Assembly (NCBI GenBank): GCA_964652975.1
Contig: CAZZCN010000142.1
Span: forward strand, 1-5,541
DNA length: 5,541 bases
Reading direction: 5' to 3'
Source of the DNA: CAZZCN01 sp964652975
GTDB taxonomy: Bacteria > Bacillota > Clostridia > Saccharofermentanales > UBA5734
Positions 1-5,453 of this stretch are shown one piece after another (the first letter of the stretch is position 1; every line of letters starts with the position of its first letter). The notes beneath the pieces are model-generated. The model saw only the letters and a list, made by a program, of their open reading frames with translations. It searched no databases and had not been told where the DNA came from. The position numbers were made by a program, and so were the translations under genes.

Positions 1-31
1 TTTTTATCACATATCCAACACATTTCAACTT

Positions 32-37
32 TATAAT
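32..37 (+). promoter_or_regulatory. Candidate -10 box for the secreted DUF2680-like gene
   Basis: A perfect TATAAT lies 64 bases before the chosen ATG at 101, which would give a leader of roughly 55-60 bases. No good -35 hexamer is visible 16-18 bases upstream (the region around 8-14 reads cacatat), and the window begins only 31 bases earlier. The call rests on the -10 match and position alone. Confidence 0.35.
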
Positions 38-100
38 GATGTTATAACAAGAAGAAATCCACAGTACATTAGATTGTACATTAGGAAAGGAATGATTTTT

Positions 101-652
101 ATGAAGACTATTGTTAAAAAACCACTATTTACATTGGCGTTGGTCGCAATTTCTGTTATCGTCATCGGAGTTGGCGCAGCTTTTGCAGCACAGGTCTCTA
201 CAACACCGACAACAACATCTACTGTTGCTACTGCGACAACGACACCAGTGCCAGGAAGTACGGAAAAGATTGTAAGGCCTGACTTGGCTGCAGCATTTGA
301 AGGATTGACAGACGCTCAGAAAGCAGAGCTCTATAAGATTTCCGATGAAATTGAATCCGGAAAAGCGGCAATTCTTGACAAGCTTGTTGAATTCGGTAAG
401 TTAGATGCTGCTACAGCCAAGATCATGAAAGAAAATGCAGCTTCACGTTATGCCCAGATGAAGGAAGATGGAAAATTCTTTGGTCCTGGAATGGGTAGAC
501 GCGGCAAAATGGGTGGAGAAGGCATGAAGCCACCTGAAGGTAAAGGCGATTTCAGAGGCAGAAGAGGACCTGGTTGTGGAGACAGACCTTGTATTGATCC
601 TAATGTTACCGGAACACCTACAACAGCAACTACAGCAACACCAGGGGCATAA
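101..652 (+). CDS. Small secreted DUF2680-like protein with Thr/Pro-rich ends
   Basis: A 183-residue exported protein of unknown function. Residues 1-29 form a signal peptide: basic start (MKTIVKK), hydrophobic core 9-25, and an A-F-A cleavage motif before residue 30. Residues 32-52 are Thr/Pro/Ala-rich. Residues 60-126 resemble the DUF2680 family: LTDAQKAELYKI, then ILDKLVEFGKLD, then SRYAQMKEDGKF, matching the usual helix-turn-helix spacing 'LT..QK.EL...I.DK.VE.G.L......M......RY..M'. Residues 127-165 are Gly/Arg/Lys/Met-rich with a C-G-D-R-P-C pair (Cys159, Cys164), and the last 14 residues are again Thr/Pro/Ala-rich. I chose ATG 101 because AGGAAAGG (83-90) ends 10 bases before it; ATG 92 is too close to that site, and a TTG at 74 would disrupt the signal peptide start. 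DUF2680 proteins have no assigned biochemical role that I can state. The Thr-rich ends could be flexible or glycosylated linkers, which is inference. The gene stands alone and is convergent with the PH-domain gene. Confidence 0.85.
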   Translation: MKTIVKKPLFTLALVAISVIVIGVGAAFAAQVSTTPTTTSTVATATTTPVPGSTEKIVRPDLAAAFEGLTDAQKAELYKISDEIESGKAAILDKLVEFGKLDAATAKIMKENAASRYAQMKEDGKFFGPGMGRRGKMGGEGMKPPEGKGDFRGRRGPGCGDRPCIDPNVTGTPTTATTATPGA

Positions 653-762
653 TCCTGGATGCTTGCAGTAACAATTTGACAAAATCTATAATCTTGCCAT
701 ATTGCAATTCATAAGCACTTTAGTTGTAAGGTTGTCAGTTGTCAAATGCAAATCTAAGAGAA

Positions 763-787
763 TCTAATAATTGTGACGGTTATTAGA
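763..787. repeat. AT-rich inverted repeat, TCTAATAA/TTATTAGA
   Basis: A perfect 8-base inverted repeat (763-770 and 780-787) separated by 9 bases (ttgtgacgg). It sits between the secreted-protein gene and the bidirectional terminator. No T-run follows, so it is not itself a terminator. Its role is unknown; an operator or an RNA hairpin are both possible. Confidence 0.5.
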
Positions 788-808
788 ATATACTTCCTCA
801 AAAAAAAT

Positions 809-847
809 AACCTGCATTATAGATGTTAGATATCTGTAATGCAGGTT
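809..847. terminator. Strong bidirectional intrinsic terminator
   Basis: AACCTGCATTATAGAT (809-824) pairs with ATCTGTAATGCAGGTT (832-847), giving a 16-base-pair stem with one T-G wobble and a 7-base loop. On the plus strand it is followed by a T-rich tract (848-861). On the minus strand the complement of the A8 run at 800-807 supplies a U-tract one base past the stem. It lies between two convergent genes, the secreted protein ending at 652 and the PH-domain gene ending at 903, and should end transcripts arriving from either side. Confidence 0.92.
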
Positions 848-902
848 CTTTCATTATTTTTCTAAAAAGAGCGTAACGTAAAACTTGAATAAGTTTGCCA
901 TA

Positions 903-1328
903 TCAACTGAGTTCGCTGTCACCATCATCATTGTCAAAATCTCCACCGCCCATAAGTTCTCCTGTCTTGAAACGCATGCGCAGTCTTTCCTTCTCGACGC
1001 GCTCATCAAGAGTATCTTTGAAAATTCTGAAATTCTTAATGTTTTTGATCTCAAGCATAGGACTGGTCTTGTCTGACGAATTAATGGTCATTGACCCTAA
1101 TCCGAATAGTTTCTGCATAAGTGTCCGACGGAGAGAAACGTCCATTACACGAAACAACAACAAATCATCTTCGGTAGTTGTCAAAAGGCCTTTTCTTAAA
1201 GTAAGGCTTTTGGAACTGAGTGAATATGTTGTGAAAGTAAATGGCAAGCCGAAAAGGAGCCATCTTTTGCGTTCTTTAATAACCTGTTGTGAAGTATTTG
1301 TGTTTTCTGATTGCTCTGTCCCCTGCAT
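903..1328 (-). CDS. Bacterial PH-domain protein (bPH2/DUF304-like)
   Basis: A 141-residue protein that resembles the bPH2 (YdbS/DUF304-type) pleckstrin-homology fold. Residues 20-118 hold the domain: a lead-in KRWLLFGLPFTFTTYSLS, then a strand pattern ending L-R-K-G-L-L (44-49), the typical basic block around VMDVSLRRTLMQKLFGLGSM (61-80), then EIKNIKN (93-99) and a C-terminal helix (FKDTLDERVEKERLRM). There is no signal peptide and no clear transmembrane helix: the FGLPFTF stretch is short and fits the first beta strand. This makes it a soluble single-domain version, unlike the membrane-anchored YdbS/YdbT type. The C-terminus is a Gly/Asp-rich acidic tail. The start is well supported by GGAGG (1336-1340) seven bases before ATG. 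Specific function is unknown; bacterial PH domains are associated with envelope or lipid-linked roles only in some cases. It is followed by the bidirectional terminator. Confidence 0.85.
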   Translation of the reverse strand: MQGTEQSENTNTSQQVIKERKRWLLFGLPFTFTTYSLSSKSLTLRKGLLTTTEDDLLLFRVMDVSLRRTLMQKLFGLGSMTINSSDKTSPMLEIKNIKNFRIFKDTLDERVEKERLRMRFKTGELMGGGDFDNDDGDSELS

Positions 1329-1369
1329 ATTTTTGCCTCCATAAAATGAATTTTTGATTTTCTAATGCA

Positions 1370-1398
1370 ATTATAATCTTTTTTGATAGTGTATACAA
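1370..1398 (-). promoter_or_regulatory. Candidate sigma-A promoter for the PH-domain gene
   Basis: Read on the minus strand, TTGTAT (1398-1393) and a perfect TATAAT (1375-1370) are separated by 17 bases. The -10 box lies 41 bases before the start codon, leaving a leader of about 35 bases. The -35 match is weak (first three bases only), so the call depends on the perfect -10, the ideal spacing and the position. Confidence 0.45.
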
Positions 1399-1405
1399 GA
1401 AAATT

Positions 1406-1418
1406 AGACTTGGAGTCT
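1406..1418 (-). terminator. Weak possible terminator of the amino acid transport operon
   Basis: On the minus strand AGACT-cca-AGTCT forms a 5-base-pair hairpin followed by aaTTTTCTT, 73 bases past the stop codon of the ATPase gene. The stem is short and the loop tight, so termination would be inefficient. No better hairpin is visible between the operon and the PH-domain gene, so some read-through into that gene is possible. Confidence 0.3.
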
Positions 1419-1490
1419 CTTTTCAAAATATATTGTTATTGTTTGTATTGACAGAAATTTATGTTTTAAAGCATTTTTGTGGACTTCAAA

Positions 1491-2234
1491 CTAGTTCTTG
1501 TTCAATATTCTCGTTAAAAATGATCGAGTGCGTTCATTTCTCGGGTTGTTGAAAATCACTTCCGGCGGACCATCTTCAACTATTACGCCTCCGTCCATGA
1601 AAACGACACGGTCTGCAACTTCACGCGCAAACTCCATTTCGTGTGTAACGATAAGCATTGTAAGACCTGTTTTGGCTAGCGAGGAAATAACCTTTAGAAC
1701 TTCGCCCACCATCTCGGGATCAAGAGCACTTGTAGGTTCGTCAAACAACAGCGCCTCAGGTTCCATCGAAAGAGCTCGCGCTATTGCTACCCTCTGTTTC
1801 TGACCTCCGGACAACTGGTGTGGCTTGGCGTTTATAAACTGTGACATGTTGACGGTCTCAAGATATTTCATAGCGGTTTCTCTGGCAGCCTGGGGTGTTT
1901 TCTTCAGGACAGCTGTCTGCCCAATCATACAGTTCTGAAGTGCGGTAAGATTGTTGAAAAGATTAAACTGTTGGAACACCATTCCCATCTTGGTAGTCAG
2001 AGTAAGCGGGTCTATCGACTTGTCAAGAATGTTGACACCATCAAAAATTATCTCTCCGCCGCTTGGAATCTCGAGCAGGTTCATGCATCTCAGCAAAGTG
2101 GATTTGCCAGAGCCTGATGCTCCTATGATACATACGACTTCGCCCTTGCGGACAGAGAAGTTGATACCCGAAAGAATTTCGTTGTCACCAAAGCTCTTCT
2201 TGAGATTTCTGATATCGAGCATTACATCATTCAT
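1491..2234 (-). CDS. Polar amino acid ABC transporter, ATP-binding protein (GlnQ/HisP type)
   Basis: A 247-residue ATPase that powers amino acid import from the cytoplasmic face of the membrane. All nucleotide-binding motifs are intact: Walker A GASGSGKST (38-46), Q-loop QQFNLF (88-93), signature LSGGQ (141-145), Walker B ALLFDEP (161-167), D-loop SALD (169-172) and switch histidine in THE (His198). Length and the phrases LLRCMNLLEIPSGGEI and DGPPEVIFNNP are typical of the PAAT (polar amino acid) subfamily. I chose ATG 2234: AAGGGG (2248-2243) precedes it by 8 bases, and the start overlaps the permease stop in ATGAATGA, the usual coupling arrangement. The GTG at 2243 would lie inside that ribosome binding site. 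It is the last gene of the three-gene operon. Gene names such as glnQ, artP or tcyC depend on the substrate, which is not determined here. Confidence 0.97.
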   Translation of the reverse strand: MNDVMLDIRNLKKSFGDNEILSGINFSVRKGEVVCIIGASGSGKSTLLRCMNLLEIPSGGEIIFDGVNILDKSIDPLTLTTKMGMVFQQFNLFNNLTALQNCMIGQTAVLKKTPQAARETAMKYLETVNMSQFINAKPHQLSGGQKQRVAIARALSMEPEALLFDEPTSALDPEMVGEVLKVISSLAKTGLTMLIVTHEMEFAREVADRVVFMDGGVIVEDGPPEVIFNNPRNERTRSFLTRILNKN

Positions 2235-3045
2235 GCAGACCACCCCTTGCTACCTTGATTTCGTTTTCGGGTGCTGAGCTGCTTCCGAATATTACATAGT
2301 TTGATGGTCCATCGATTTTCTTCTCAATCTGACGCAAAATTCTTGAAATTGTAAATGTCATTACAAAATAAATCACACAGGTTATAATCATCGTTTCAAA
2401 ATATGCCATATATGTTCCCGCAATTGACCTTGAGGCAAAGAATAGTTCAGTAACCGATATTACACTTAAAACAGAGGTGTCCTTGATATTAATAACAAAT
2501 TCATTGCCTATTGAAGGAAGAATATTCCTTATAGCTTGTGGAAGTATAATGTGGAACATTGTCTTGGTGTGCTTCATGCCGATGGTGTGAGCAGCCTCGA
2601 ACTGTCCGCGGTCTATGGATTCGATTCCGCCTCGTACTATCTCCGCCATATATGCTCCAGTGTTAATCGAGACAATGAGTATACCTGCAAACATCCTGTC
2701 CATGCTGAAATGGAAAATATTGGCAACCCCATAATAGATGACCATCGCTTGGACAATCATGGGAGTTCCACGGAAAATGTCAATATAGACCTGAAAAAGA
2801 AATTTGACAATCCGTAGTACAATAATCTTGAATTTGGAATCGGTGTGGTTCTTCGGTATCGTACGAACAGAACCTATTATCAGTCCGATTGCAAATCCGA
2901 TTATGGTTCCTGTCATGGCTATCAGTAAAGTAATACCTGCACCCTTTAGAAATTCAGGATACTTGTTAACTACAAAATATGAAACCCATTGCCAGAACGA
3001 CCAGTCAGCTTGAGGGCTGGAGGCAAATAAATTTGCAAAAATAAT
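2227..3045 (-). CDS. Polar amino acid ABC transporter permease (HisM/GlnP type), apparent ATT start
   Basis: Integral membrane subunit forming the import channel, 272 residues if started at ATT 3045. About five hydrophobic segments are visible (near 36-58, 93-110, 118-137, 188-206 and 216-237). The ATPase-docking EAA loop reads EAAHTIGMKHTKTMFHIILP (150-169), followed by the family-typical NEFVINIKDTSVLSVI. The first ATG in frame is at 2916, but starting there would cut off the conserved lead-in FLKGAGITLLIA and about a third of the first membrane helix. The frame stays open upstream to a TGA at 3051-3049, adding 43 sensible residues (ANLFASSPQADWSFWQW and onward) with no ATG, GTG or TTG. The only well-placed ribosome site is GGAG (3055-3052), six bases before ATT 3045, so I place the start there. 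A shorter product from 2916 (229 residues) or a sequencing/frameshift error near the start are the alternatives. It overlaps the ATPase gene by 8 bases. Confidence 0.9.
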   Translation of the reverse strand: MIFANLFASSPQADWSFWQWVSYFVVNKYPEFLKGAGITLLIAMTGTIIGFAIGLIIGSVRTIPKNHTDSKFKIIVLRIVKFLFQVYIDIFRGTPMIVQAMVIYYGVANIFHFSMDRMFAGILIVSINTGAYMAEIVRGGIESIDRGQFEAAHTIGMKHTKTMFHIILPQAIRNILPSIGNEFVINIKDTSVLSVISVTELFFASRSIAGTYMAYFETMIITCVIYFVMTFTISRILRQIEKKIDGPSNYVIFGSSSAPENEIKVARGGLHE

Positions 3046-3051
3046 AAATCA

Positions 3052-3056
3052 CTCCG
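3052..3056 (-). promoter_or_regulatory. Ribosome binding site that decides the permease start
   Basis: The minus strand reads CGGAG here, much like the ACGGAGG before the binding-protein gene. Six bases later is ATT (3045-3043), nine bases later a second ATT. No standard start codon in the permease frame lies within reach, so this site argues for a non-canonical start or a damaged one. Confidence 0.6.
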
Positions 3057-3089
3057 TTCATTAATCGATGATAAATTCATCAATTTCTC

Positions 3090-3108
3090 CACTTCCATAA
3101 GTGAAGTG
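3090..3108 (-). other. Intercistronic hairpin between binding protein and permease
   Basis: CACTTC and GAAGTG (3090-3095 and 3103-3108) pair across a 7-base loop. The T5 run lies on the plus-strand side (3109-3113), where no gene would use it, so in the operon mRNA (minus strand) this is a plain hairpin. Such hairpins in binding-protein operons often protect the upstream message from 3' decay, keeping the binding protein more abundant than the membrane subunits; that role is inference. Confidence 0.4.
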
Positions 3109-3143
3109 TTTTTCATTTCATACTATTGGATTAGCCGTCTACA

Positions 3144-3200
3144 AATGAGTCCGAATTCGAAAATTGTACTTTATTAAGAGAAAATAAACGAATTCTCATT
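3144..3200 (-). repeat. Bulged inverted repeat just after the binding-protein gene
   Basis: GAATTCG (3153-3159) pairs with CGAATTC (3189-3195), and after a 4-base bulge AATGA (3144-3148) pairs with TCATT (3196-3200). The loop is 29 bases and T-rich on the mRNA strand. It starts 18 bases past the stop codon of the binding-protein gene. With the hairpin at 3090-3108 it suggests a structured spacer in the operon transcript. The long loop makes stability uncertain. Confidence 0.35.
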
Positions 3201-3217
3201 AGCGACCGAATATTATA

Positions 3218-4039
3218 TTAGTTGCTGACAGGCTGGTTCTTGACTGCATTGTCCATCAATGTCTGTCTGTCTGCAGTGGACATTTCCGCAAGAACCTCAT
3301 TGATAGCGGTTTTTTTGTCGCTGCCTTTCTTAAGTCCGATTGCAACTGCAACGTCTTCTTCTGAAGCAACGAATCCTGAACCTTCTGCAAAAGAGATGAA
3401 GGCTAGATTTGAATTTGATGCCATGGCAGAAACCGCGCCTGGACGCTCGGATATATATCCATCAATCGCACCGGACGACAATGCGGTTATCATTGTCGGG
3501 AAGTCAGGCATTGCTGTCTCCTTCTTGGCACCGGTTAACTGTTCGATGACTGTATAATGAAAAGTATTAAGCTGCGCTGTTATTTTTGCGTCTGTAAAAT
3601 CCTTTAAAGTCTTGGCGTTCGCGAATTTACCGTCCTTCTTGACTACGACAACCAAATCGGATTTATAATAGTTGTCACTGAATTCAATACGTGTTTTACG
3701 GTCGGCTGTAGGTGACATACCAGCAATTATTGCGTCGATTACACCTGATTGCAATGCGGGCTCAAGCCCATCCCACTCGGTTTTGACAATTACAAGTTCC
3801 TTGCCAAGTTTAGCAGCAATCTTCTTTGCAACTTCAACGTCGTATCCTCCTGCAAATCCGCCACCTTCAATAGCAACGGCACCGTTTGAATTGTCCGATT
3901 GTGTCCAGTTGAAAGGCGCATATCCGCATTCCATACCAACCTTGAATTTCTTTGATTCGGTCATGTTTGAGCATCCCATAACTGATGTAATAAGCATAGC
4001 TGAAAGTGTCAAGGTCAAAATTCTGATAAATTTTTTCAT
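3218..4039 (-). CDS. Polar amino acid ABC transporter substrate-binding lipoprotein
   Basis: A 273-residue receptor that captures an amino acid outside the cell and delivers it to the permease. Residues 1-22 form a lipoprotein signal peptide with lipobox V-M-G-C, so Cys23 should be lipid-anchored to the membrane. The rest is an SBP family 3 fold: GYAPFNW (39-45), AGGYDVEVAKKIAAKLG (63-79), EWDGLEPALQSGVIDAIIAGMSPTADR in the first lobe with Arg114 at the usual carboxylate-binding position, FSDNYYKSDLVVVV (120-133), and SSGAIDGYISERPGA (188-202) in the second lobe. In many relatives the residue ahead of R-P or N-P is Asp; here it is Glu198. The substrate cannot be read off: lysine, arginine, glutamine and cystine types share this fold. 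The start is firm, with GGAGG (4049-4053) nine bases before ATG. It is the first gene of the operon, separated from the permease by 172 bases, a common layout for abundant binding proteins. Confidence 0.96.
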   Translation of the reverse strand: MKKFIRILTLTLSAMLITSVMGCSNMTESKKFKVGMECGYAPFNWTQSDNSNGAVAIEGGGFAGGYDVEVAKKIAAKLGKELVIVKTEWDGLEPALQSGVIDAIIAGMSPTADRKTRIEFSDNYYKSDLVVVVKKDGKFANAKTLKDFTDAKITAQLNTFHYTVIEQLTGAKKETAMPDFPTMITALSSGAIDGYISERPGAVSAMASNSNLAFISFAEGSGFVASEEDVAVAIGLKKGSDKKTAINEVLAEMSTADRQTLMDNAVKNQPVSN

Positions 4040-4080
4040 GAATCGATTCCTCCGTAAAATTTATTTTATTACATAGAATT

Positions 4081-4123
4081 TCATTGGCGCTATTGCCATA
4101 AAATATCACTGGCACTGCTGCCA
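4081..4123. promoter_or_regulatory. Two tandem 18-base dyads, candidate operator or leader element
   Basis: TCATTGGCGCTATTGCCA (4081-4098) and TCACTGGCACTGCTGCCA (4106-4123) match at 14 of 18 positions, and all four differences are transitions. Each carries a TGGC-N6-GCCA dyad, with centres exactly 25 bases apart. The right copy extends to a 7-base-pair inverted repeat (ACTGGCA/TGCCAGT, 4108-4125). The pair lies 42-84 bases upstream of the binding-protein start codon and touches one of the candidate -10 boxes. Paired dyads of this form suggest cooperative binding by a dimeric repressor, but in RNA each could also fold as a hairpin. Confidence 0.55.
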
Positions 4124-4151
4124 GTCTAGAGAAGGTGATCAGTATTGACAA
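4123..4151 (-). promoter_or_regulatory. Candidate promoter of the amino acid transport operon (proximal)
   Basis: On the minus strand TTGTCA (4151-4146) and TAGACT (4128-4123) are 17 bases apart, matching 5/6 and 4/6 of the sigma-A consensus. Transcription would begin near 4116, inside the right-hand dyad, so a protein bound there would block it. A second option lies upstream: TTGCTC (4197-4192) with TAAAAT (4174-4169), also 17 bases apart, which would place both dyads in the transcribed leader. I cannot decide between the two. Confidence 0.4.
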
Positions 4152-4461
4152 CTAATCGTAATGCGTACATTTTACATTGTAATTGACAATTGAGCAAGGT
4201 ATTTTTGCAATAAACGTGTCATAAGATTTCATATTTGTTGGTTTTTATGGTATGGTGTGCGGTATTTGTATTTTCTTTACTATTTTGCAAAAAGCATCTT
4301 TCAATAAGTTGCCGGTTTTGTTTGTTATTAATACCATATTTCAATTACACTGGTATATCGGTGGTGATCTAAGTTGCTTCATTATAGTGCTTAGTATTTA
4401 GTAAAGTTGTTTTTGTTTTGTTTTTAGTTCAGTGTCTTAACCATAAACTGTCATTTTGTTT

Positions 4462-5388
4462 TCAGTTTTTTGCCTTCAGCCCTGTCATCTCCATGCTGAT
4501 ATTCCAGATGCGCTTCCCCATTTCCCTGTCAAGGGCATGCGGAGCTGGCTTTTCGTCGATTGTCAGATTGAAAAATCGGCCGGTTATTCCATTCATTTCT
4601 GGCGAGGCGGCTAAATAATAGATAGCTTCTCCAGATATCTCCGGATTTTTCAAAAAATGTTGTATTACGGCACGCGAAAAAAATCTATATAGCCACCCGT
4701 TGTTGCTTCCGATGTTCGTCTTCACATCCCCGGGGTGCATCGCGGTAATTGTGACTCCGGTGCCAGCAAGTCTATCGGCCATCTCCCAAACAGTCAAAAG
4801 CTGCGCTGTCTTTGATGCTCCATATCCGCGGAGGCCTGTGTAATGGCGTTTCTGCCAGTTTACATCATCAGGGTCAATTCCGCTGAATCTGTGACCTTCC
4901 GAGTTTATCTGGATAATGCGGGAAGGTGTACTCTGGGTCATGCGGTCGATAAGCAGTTGTGTAAAAAGAAAAGATGCAAGGTGATTTACGCAAAACACCA
5001 TTTCTATACCTTGCGCATTGAATGTTCGCCTTGTTGAATGCATTCCGGCGCAGTTAATCAAGACATCAATCCTGGGAAATCTCGCCAACACTTCCCTGGC
5101 GGCGGTTCTCACATCGTCAAGATTGCCAAAATCGGCTATTATATAATCAGCCTCAACCTTGTATTGGTCATTTAGCAGTTCCTTCAAAGCCTTTGCCTTA
5201 TCTGAATTACGGGCGACAATTACAATGTGCGCACCGCCTTTTGCAAGACGCTTGGCAGCTTCAAGTCCGACGCCCGAAGTTGCACCGGTAATAACACAAA
5301 CCTTGCCGTCAATGCGGGTGTCACTGGATTTCTGAATGGCCATCCTATTCTTTATAAACATAAGTTCATCGGTGAATTTGTAGCTCAT
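4462..5388 (-). CDS. Short-chain dehydrogenase/reductase (retinol dehydrogenase-like)
   Basis: A 308-residue cytoplasmic oxidoreductase of the SDR superfamily, using NAD(P)(H) to oxidise or reduce an alcohol/carbonyl pair; the substrate is unknown. Visible motifs: cofactor loop TGATSGVG (34-41), basic Arg60 after the second strand (suggesting NADP(H)), Asp86 in ADFGNL, NCAG (112-115, Cys in place of the usual second Asn), Asn135 in VNH, catalytic Ser163 in INSEGH, Tyr189 and Lys193 in YGASK, and HPG (218-220). The INSEGH and HPG phrases and the length of about 300 fit the retinol-dehydrogenase/WWOX-like group often annotated simply as SDR oxidoreductase. About 25 residues precede the first strand. 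The start is less certain: ATG 5388 follows GGGAG (5406-5402) by 13 bases, a TTG at 5400 is too close to that site, and ATGs at 5361 and 5343 lack a clear site. It has no evident partner genes and no strong terminator. Confidence 0.9.
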   Translation of the reverse strand: MSYKFTDELMFIKNRMAIQKSSDTRIDGKVCVITGATSGVGLEAAKRLAKGGAHIVIVARNSDKAKALKELLNDQYKVEADYIIADFGNLDDVRTAAREVLARFPRIDVLINCAGMHSTRRTFNAQGIEMVFCVNHLASFLFTQLLIDRMTQSTPSRIIQINSEGHRFSGIDPDDVNWQKRHYTGLRGYGASKTAQLLTVWEMADRLAGTGVTITAMHPGDVKTNIGSNNGWLYRFFSRAVIQHFLKNPEISGEAIYYLAASPEMNGITGRFFNLTIDEKPAPHALDREMGKRIWNISMEMTGLKAKN

Positions 5389-5453
5389 ACTAAATATCAA
5401 ACTCCCTATAAAATAAATTTGGAAATATCGTGGATGTTTGGACGGTACGTACA

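Larger units (their letters stand above)
4040..4461. other. 422-base non-coding leader region
   Basis: No convincing gene is visible on either strand. The right part (about 4390-4461) is T-rich on the plus strand and follows the dehydrogenase stop codon, but I see no strong hairpin terminator there. A weak ATACCA/TGGTAT inverted repeat with a 14-base loop lies at 4331-4356. A 10-base palindrome TTTTGCAAAA is at 4283-4292. The left part (4081-4197) holds promoter-like hexamers and the paired dyads listed separately. I looked for T-box, lysine and SAM riboswitch hallmarks on the minus strand and recognised none. Confidence 0.6.

Noticed and set aside
640..663. CCAGG/CCTGG hairpin around the stop codon of the secreted protein as a terminator
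   Set aside because: The stem is only 5 base pairs and no T-run follows; the strong terminator is at 809-847.
676..692. TTGACA plus TATAAT as a strong promoter
   Set aside because: The two hexamers are only 5 bases apart, so they cannot work together.
895..1344. Plus-strand open frame opposite the PH-domain gene
   Set aside because: It mirrors the minus-strand gene, is Ser-rich low-complexity sequence without family features, and has no good ribosome site; the minus gene has a recognisable domain and GGAGG.
1448..1476. TTGACA on the plus strand as a promoter
   Set aside because: There is no -10 hexamer at proper spacing and no plus-strand gene downstream.
2235..2243. GTG start for the ATPase
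   Set aside because: It overlaps the ribosome binding site; ATG 2234 has proper spacing and the typical 8-base overlap with the permease.
3090..3113. Intrinsic terminator on the plus strand (hairpin plus T5)
   Set aside because: No plus-strand gene lies upstream; on the operon strand the hairpin lacks a T-run.
4084..4099. Sigma-54 (-24/-12) promoter look-alike, TGGC followed by TTGC
   Set aside because: The GG and GC elements are 9 bases apart rather than the required 12, and no plus-strand gene follows.
3867..4151. Minus-strand 94-codon open frame overlapping the binding-protein start
   Set aside because: It is out of frame with the well-supported binding-protein gene, has no recognisable domain, and would cover the promoter and dyads.
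4040..4200. T-box, lysine or other amino acid riboswitch before the transporter
   Set aside because: No T-box core sequence, no recognisable lysine-riboswitch motifs and no terminator/antiterminator pair are visible on the minus strand.
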